The notes under the pieces were generated by a model. The model ran no database searches. It was given only the letters and a program-made list of their open reading frames with translations, and had not been told where the DNA came from. This document shows positions 38,427-40,055 of a stretch of DNA of 40,055 nt, one piece after another. The translations under genes were made by a program, and so were the position numbers. How positions within the stretch are numbered: the stretch's first letter is position 1; each line of letters starts with the position of its first letter. This stretch comes from Actinomycetota bacterium (GTDB lineage Bacteria; Actinomycetota; Acidimicrobiia; Acidimicrobiales; VFJN01), in the NCBI GenBank assembly GCA_009886035.1, contig VFJN01000054.1, forward strand, positions 1-40,055. Reading direction: 5' to 3'.

Positions 38427-39191
38427 CTACGTCAACGCAATGGCCGTGGCCAGGGTGACGGCTCGGAGACGGGGAAGGTACCGCTCGATATTCTCGCCGA
38501 GCGCGTCCAGGCTGACGGGGGTGACCTCGGGACGATCGCCCACCTCGGCGTCGTGATCGGTGACCAGACCGATGGCACCGTAGGCCAGGTCTAATTCGCG
38601 AGCGATCACCGCCTCGGGGTACTGCGTCATGTTGATCAGGGTGGCTCCGATGCTGCGATACCAGTGCGACTCTGCCCGGGTTGAGAAGCGGGGGCCGTTG
38701 ATCACCACCACCGTGCCGCCGTCGTGCACCGCTTCCCCCACGCGCTCCCCCGCTGCGAGGGCGGCGCGACGCACAGCCGGATCGTAGGGGTCAGCGAAGG
38801 TGGCATGGGCGGGACCATTGCGAAAGTCATCGTGAATCGTTTCGGCTCGACCTTGGGTGCGGTCGATCAACTGATCGGGCACCACCAACGTGCCCACTGG
38901 GACCTCCGGCGTGAGTGAGCCGCAGGCAAAGGTGGCGACGATCGCCCGTACCCCCACCGTGCGCAGCGCCCACAAGTTGGCTCGACTATCCACCCGGTGG
39001 GGCGCAATGTGGTGGCCCTCGCCATGGCGGGCCAGAAAGGCCACCGGAACCCCCTCCACCTTCCCGACGCAGATCGGGCTCGATGGCGCCCCCCAGGGGG
39101 TGTCGATCTCCAACGTCTCGACGTCGCCATCGAGCGCGTAGAACCCGGAACCGCCGATCACCGCTACCTGAGCCTGCGTCGTTGTCGTCAC
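38427..39191 (-). CDS. mtnP: S-methyl-5'-thioadenosine phosphorylase
   Basis: A PNP/UDP-phosphorylase family enzyme that cleaves methylthioadenosine to adenine and methylthioribose-1-phosphate, recycling methionine and purines. I start at GTG 39191 (254 residues), 9 codons inside the track start, giving [20 protein letters not shown]. Motifs are [46 protein letters not shown] and [14 protein letters not shown]; the last is the MTAP form of the PNP substrate loop. CAGGAT lies 6 nt before the start. No other methionine-salvage gene is nearby. Confidence 0.92.
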   Translation of the reverse strand: MTTTTQAQVAVIGGSGFYALDGDVETLEIDTPWGAPSSPICVGKVEGVPVAFLARHGEGHHIAPHRVDSRANLWALRTVGVRAIVATFACGSLTPEVPVGTLVVPDQLIDRTQGRAETIHDDFRNGPAHATFADPYDPAVRRAALAAGERVGEAVHDGGTVVVINGPRFSTRAESHWYRSIGATLINMTQYPEAVIARELDLAYGAIGLVTDHDAEVGDRPEVTPVSLDALGENIERYLPRLRAVTLATAIALT

Positions 39192-39262
39192 CGACCCATC
39201 CTGCCCTACCCACGCCACCTCGGTGGTCGTCCACTCACCGCCGAGCGATCCTGGGCCGGTAA

Positions 39263-40042
39263 CTAGCGGCGGTACTCCGTGGGGTAGAGAGCGGTGGTGG
39301 CGCGGGAGAGCACCTCAACCCGCTCATTCCGTTCCATGCCCGCCACAAACTCGAGGCTTGGATCAGCGAGGAACCAACCCGGTTCGGGGAGGTGGTCCAG
39401 CGCCGCTTCCACCACCGCCCGGGGATCGGCGGCCGGTTGAAACATGTTGGCCTCCTCCACGGCGTGGGATCGCCATCCGGGTGTATCCATCGCCGGGGCC
39501 ACCACCGCCTTCACATCCACACCGCTCTCGCGCAACTCCCAACCCAATGCCTCGGCCAGGTTCAACCCGAAGGCCTTACTGGCGCTGTAACTAGCCACCC
39601 CAGCCGTACCCGCCAGTGCCGAACCCGAACTCGTCACGATGAAGCCACCGCGGCCGCGCGACACCATGGCCGGCAGAACCCAGGCCGCGAGTTCGGTCGT
39701 GGCCAGGCAATTTACCTGCACCGTGGCGAGGCGACTGGCGGCGGACTGATCAAGGAAGCGGCCCACAAAGGACACCGCCGCGTTGGCCACCGCCAGGCCG
39801 ATTTCCAGATCCGCAGTAGCGGCAACGACTTGATCGAGCCACGTGGCGTCGGCCAAATCAGCCACCACGGCCCGGGTTTCGCCAGCCAAGTCGGCAGCCA
39901 CATCGACAACCGAGGGGAGTTGATCCACCAAGACCACTGAACACCCACGGGCCAAGAGGGCCTCGCTAAAGGCCAGCCCTACACCCTGGGCGGCGCCGGT
40001 CACCAGCGCCCAGGGGCCGTAGCGACCTGCAAAGGCTGTCAC
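39263..40042 (-). CDS. SDR family oxidoreductase
   Basis: A 259-residue classical short-chain dehydrogenase, GTG start. The nucleotide loop is VTGAAQGVGLAF near the N-terminus, VANAAV (NAG-type motif) near 90, the catalytic Ser in VTSSGSA and the YSASKAF motif (YxxxK) with the Tyr and Lys intact. Its N-terminal FAGRYGPWALVTGAA is typical of the carbonyl- and hydroxysteroid-type SDRs, so a sterol or 3-oxoacyl substrate is possible; no specific substrate can be assigned. It is 71 bp upstream of mtnP and on the same strand but has its own promoter box. Confidence 0.9.
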   Translation of the reverse strand: MTAFAGRYGPWALVTGAAQGVGLAFSEALLARGCSVVLVDQLPSVVDVAADLAGETRAVVADLADATWLDQVVAATADLEIGLAVANAAVSFVGRFLDQSAASRLATVQVNCLATTELAAWVLPAMVSRGRGGFIVTSSGSALAGTAGVASYSASKAFGLNLAEALGWELRESGVDVKAVVAPAMDTPGWRSHAVEEANMFQPAADPRAVVEAALDHLPEPGWFLADPSLEFVAGMERNERVEVLSRATTALYPTEYRR

Positions 40043-40048
40043 GGCCGG

Positions 40049-40054
40049 AGTGTA
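40049..40054 (-). promoter_or_regulatory. -10 box TACACT, leaderless promoter of the SDR gene
   Basis: TACACT is followed by 6 nt and the GTG at 40042, repeating the exact spacing seen at five other starts. Confidence 0.5.
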
Positions 40055-40055
40055 C

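Noticed and set aside
36412-38556. Plus-strand 714-residue ORF
   Set aside because: It is the reverse shadow of the methyltransferase and MBL genes, which have clear motifs on the minus strand.
1-40055. CRISPR arrays, insertion sequences and prophage genes
   Set aside because: No spaced direct repeats, transposase or phage-like proteins were seen in any frame read.

Overview
The window looks like a chromosomal segment of a high-GC actinobacterium, most likely Acidimicrobiia (Ilumatobacter/Microtrichales type). The reasons are the strong G/C preference at third codon positions, frequent GTG starts, mycobacterium-like lipid genes (acyl-CoA reductase, HAD-acyltransferase fusion, CYP142-like P450, KstR-like operator), an RNA matching the actinobacterial 6C motif, and many starts preceded at 6-9 nt by a TAnnnT box (leaderless transcription). 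The lineage is inferred; no rRNA or taxonomic marker was searched.

Layout. 1-6.4 kb: truncated amidase, 2-hydroxyacid dehydrogenase, tiny zinc-ribbon protein, MFS exporter, divergent murF/ddl pair of peptidoglycan synthesis, SAM methyltransferase. 6.5-13.2 kb: TetR regulator with a perfect 20-bp palindrome, divergent from a tightly packed four-gene lipid cluster (acyl-CoA reductase-HAD fusion, zinc alcohol dehydrogenase, LarA-like DUF2088 protein, PlsC acyltransferase). This is the best candidate for an undescribed pathway. 13.2-18.6 kb: lipoprotein, GntR/UTRA regulator divergent from aconitase and a VOC protein, then a HAD-PlsC fusion. 18.6-22.9 kb: predicted 6C small RNA (minus strand), LysR regulator followed by a carboxyltransferase, citrate synthase, pentapeptide-repeat lipoprotein. 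23-29.5 kb: quinone oxidoreductase, acyl-CoA dehydrogenase, small membrane proteins, a NYN/PIN-like protein, an LLM flavin oxidoreductase under a KstR-like operator, TetR regulator, CYP142-like P450. 29.7-33 kb: glutamate decarboxylase, a PAP2 phosphatase broken by one in-frame TAG, a truncated nucleotidyltransferase toxin-antitoxin pair, and tRNA-Val(GAC) with an odd base at position 33. 33-40 kb: ABC exporter, HU, His-rich membrane protein, Trm11-like methyltransferase, MBL hydrolase, MTA phosphorylase, SDR.

How the genes fit together. The core functions (cell wall ligases, aconitase, citrate synthase, MTA salvage, HU, tRNA) are interspersed with lipid and acyl-CoA functions: two HAD-associated acyltransferase loci, a carboxyltransferase, an acyl-CoA dehydrogenase, and a P450 plus LLM pair suggestive of sterol or branched-lipid oxidation. 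The only region that looks like mobile debris is about 31.2-32.8 kb, beside the 3' end of the tRNA. No CRISPR array, insertion sequence or phage gene was seen. No gene-free stretch exceeds about 300 bases; the longest gaps (18604-18820 and 29509-29715) hold the 6C RNA with its promoters, and a divergent promoter region, respectively.
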